Of a DNA stretch of 40,618 nt, positions 38,888 to 40,618 are shown piece by piece (position 1 is the stretch's first letter; each line of letters starts with the position of its first letter). The stretch is from assembly GCA_028679185.1 (NCBI GenBank), contig JAJRBZ010000080.1, forward strand, positions 1-40,618, given 5' to 3'. This stretch comes from Methanoregula sp. Its GTDB lineage: Archaea; Halobacteriota; Methanomicrobia; Methanomicrobiales; Methanospirillaceae. The translations under genes were made by a program, and so were the position numbers. Under the pieces are notes generated by a model. The model searched no databases. It was not told where the DNA came from and saw only the letters and a program-made list of their open reading frames with translations.

Positions 38888-40567
38888 ATGATTTCTGTTT
38901 TGTTTGTCGATGATAACTCCGATCTTTTCGGCCATATCCGTTCATTTCTGGAAAAAGCCGGAGATATCAGGCTCGACAACGCACGCTCAATAAAACAGGC
39001 AATGGAAAAAACCAAAGGCCGTACGTATGACGTAATCGTCTGCTATGAACAGATACCTGAAGTGAACGGTATTGAATTTGTCTCCGATATGACGGGATTG
39101 GAATTTTTAAAATATCTCAAATCGCAGGGAAATTCGACACCGGTTATCCTGCTCTGCAGGCGAGGCAATAACAAAATTGCTGTTCAGGAAGTCAGTATTG
39201 GCACGGATGTCAGGCTCCCAAAAAACGGGGACGTCCGCCCGCATCTGCAAGAAATTGTAACCCTTATCAAACAGACAATGCTCCGCAGAAAAGCTGAACG
39301 GGAGATCAAGGTGCAGAATGATCAGCTGACTGCCATCCTTTCTGCAACACCCCTGGGGATATTCCAGGTACATAACCGGCTCATAGCATGGGTGAACCAC
39401 CAGTTCGCAAAAATGCTGGGCTGTGAAGAATCTTACCTTATTGGAAAAGACATGCAAAGCATTTTTAAGACCGCTGAAGACTGTGGCCACGTCTGCCATG
39501 AACTCCAGGTCAGCTGGAATGGACGGGGGTTTGGCAATACAGAATGTAAGCTGGTAAAACAAGACGGATCGTATCTTGTCTGCCATCTGCAGGTCCAGAT
39601 GGTTGATCCCCGCGATATCAGTAAAGGGGGCACATTTATAGTAACCGATATATCAGAAAAAAGAAAAATTGCTGATGCCCTCAAAGAGAGCGAAGCAAAA
39701 TACCGTGAAGTCATCCAGAATACCCAGAGTATCATCATCAGGATGGATACATTAGGAAATATCACTTTTTTTAACCATTTTGCACTCTCCTTTTTTGACT
39801 TTACCAGTGACGAAGTAATTGGCAAAAATGTTATTGGTACTATTGTTCCCACAAAAACCCGCTCTGGTCATGACCTCTCCATGATGGTAAATGATCTTGG
39901 GTTTAATGCTGAGGGCTATGCTGTCAATGTCAACGAGAATATACGCCGGAATGGGGACAGGGTCTGGATCGCGTGGATAAATAAGGCGATCCGTGATGAG
40001 AAAGGTCACATAATTGAAATCCTGTGTATTGGCAACGATATTACTGATCGAAAGCGAACCGGAGAGGTTCGTATCAGTACCGATACCTGGAAGGACATTG
40101 TCGTAGCAGATACCGATGTAAAAGAAGAAGTCTTTGATGTGGTCTTCCACATATGCACTGAAATATCGATCGAGGGAAGGGAAGGCAAACCGGTAGGTAC
40201 AACGTTTCTGCTCGGTGATGCCGATAATGTCATGGCAAAATCGCGGCAGATATCAATCAATGCATTTGAGGGGCAGAAGCCTGAATCGCGTATTGTCACA
40301 AACCAGGACATCAAGGAAAATATCAAAGAATTTGCCCAGCTTGATGGAGCTTTTGTTATTGACGGTGATGGATATATCCGTGCACAAAGTCGTTACATCA
40401 CCGTCGATACCAGTAATGTTTCCTTACCCAAGGGCATGGGCACCCGTCACAACTCAGTTGCTGCAATAACACAGGTCACAAATACAGTTGGCATCGTAGT
40501 ATCCCAAAGCGGTGGAGGGATTACCATTTTCAAAAACGGGTTGATCCTTAAAAAGATTACTCTCTGA
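38888..40567 (+). CDS. Pseudo-receiver, two PAS domains and C-terminal DAC (diadenylate cyclase) domain
   Basis: Predicted sensory cyclic-di-AMP synthase. Residues 1-130: receiver fold with D8-D9 and K112, but the phospho-acceptor site is Tyr53 (VIVCYEQIPEVNG), so it is a pseudo-receiver. Residues about 140-258: PAS 1 (ILSATPLGIFQVHNRLIAWVNHQFAKMLG). Residues about 270-388: PAS 2 (SIIIRMDTLGNITFFNHFALSFFDF) with a PAC-type end. Residues about 398-559: DAC, with the motif D486-G487-A488 (QLDGAFVIDGDG) and R520-H521-N522 (KGMGTRHNSVAAITQ), where the last residue of the usual RHR is Asn. 'TVGIVVSQSGGGI' and 'FKNG' fit the fold. GGGAG precedes the ATG. There are no membrane helices. Activity is inferred; a regulatory or inactive DAC is possible. 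Confidence 0.82.
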   Translation: MISVLFVDDNSDLFGHIRSFLEKAGDIRLDNARSIKQAMEKTKGRTYDVIVCYEQIPEVNGIEFVSDMTGLEFLKYLKSQGNSTPVILLCRRGNNKIAVQEVSIGTDVRLPKNGDVRPHLQEIVTLIKQTMLRRKAEREIKVQNDQLTAILSATPLGIFQVHNRLIAWVNHQFAKMLGCEESYLIGKDMQSIFKTAEDCGHVCHELQVSWNGRGFGNTECKLVKQDGSYLVCHLQVQMVDPRDISKGGTFIVTDISEKRKIADALKESEAKYREVIQNTQSIIIRMDTLGNITFFNHFALSFFDFTSDEVIGKNVIGTIVPTKTRSGHDLSMMVNDLGFNAEGYAVNVNENIRRNGDRVWIAWINKAIRDEKGHIIEILCIGNDITDRKRTGEVRISTDTWKDIVVADTDVKEEVFDVVFHICTEISIEGREGKPVGTTFLLGDADNVMAKSRQISINAFEGQKPESRIVTNQDIKENIKEFAQLDGAFVIDGDGYIRAQSRYITVDTSNVSLPKGMGTRHNSVAAITQVTNTVGIVVSQSGGGITIFKNGLILKKITL

Positions 40568-40618
40568 TAAACATGGTTTGTTACTGTGGATCAGAACACA
40601 TCCGTTTGTTAAAGTATA

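Overview
The window comes from a methanogenic archaeon, most likely of the order Methanomicrobiales (Methanoregulaceae-like; inferred from gene content and protein flavour, not from a database match). The evidence is methanogenesis marker protein 8, archaeal TFS, archaeosortase A, archaetidylinositol-phosphate-synthase-type CDP-alcohol transferase, archaeal riboflavin reductase, Pth2, TruD, an LSm protein, Cdc48 and a bifunctional FBP aldolase/phosphatase. TATA-like boxes and Shine-Dalgarno (SD) sites of GGAG/GGTG type are both visible. No rRNA, complete tRNA, CRISPR array or insertion sequence was seen.

Layout. Positions 1-1860 are an AT-rich accessory stretch of small genes: a truncated membrane protein, a frameshifted small gene, a DUF1801 protein, a tRNA-3'-end-like fragment, and a small four-cysteine protein with a close copy 32 kb away. 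Positions 1857-7011 are housekeeping: TFS divergent from archaeosortase A, a convergent archaeal lipid head-group synthase, a riboflavin reductase-SppA pair, then truD-pth2 on the other strand. Positions 7281-10604 hold a two-gene ABC exporter, a MurG-like glycosyltransferase and a small membrane protein. Positions 10800-13956 are a metal-uptake locus: a DtxR-family regulator just behind a perfect 8-1-8 palindrome, followed by CbiQ, CbiO, CbiM-like and a 39-residue CbiN-like ORF. Positions 14035-16971 encode a 978-residue receiver/coiled-coil protein. Positions 17251-24149 carry marker protein 8, a DUF1624-type membrane acyltransferase, adenine deaminase, a lipoprotein-like gene, small regulators and an S1/OB/DHH nuclease-like protein.

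Positions 24413-27460 (minus strand) are a tightly coupled four-gene operon with three successive 4-base ATGA overlaps: radical-SAM NrdG-type activase, UPF0200 kinase-like protein, TIM-barrel isomerase-like protein and RNase Z. The activase appears to lack a canonical start codon. A 5-FCL-family gene and thiC follow. A perfect 8-1-8 palindrome lies upstream of thiC. Positions 30290-33201 are a Cdc48-Hsp20 chaperone operon with a clear TATA box.

Positions 34207-37425 hold three fructose-1,6-bisphosphate enzymes side by side: a class I FBPase and a class II aldolase (bacterial-type pair), then the archaeal bifunctional FBP aldolase/phosphatase. LSm plus a cysteine-tailed winged-helix regulator follow. 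The window ends with a 559-residue protein that reads as pseudo-receiver-PAS-PAS-DAC, a predicted sensory cyclic-di-AMP synthase. This is the most interesting single gene in the window.

All functional calls rest on reading motifs by eye. Start codons were moved from the longest open frame wherever an SD, a TATA distance, a gene overlap or family length argued for it.
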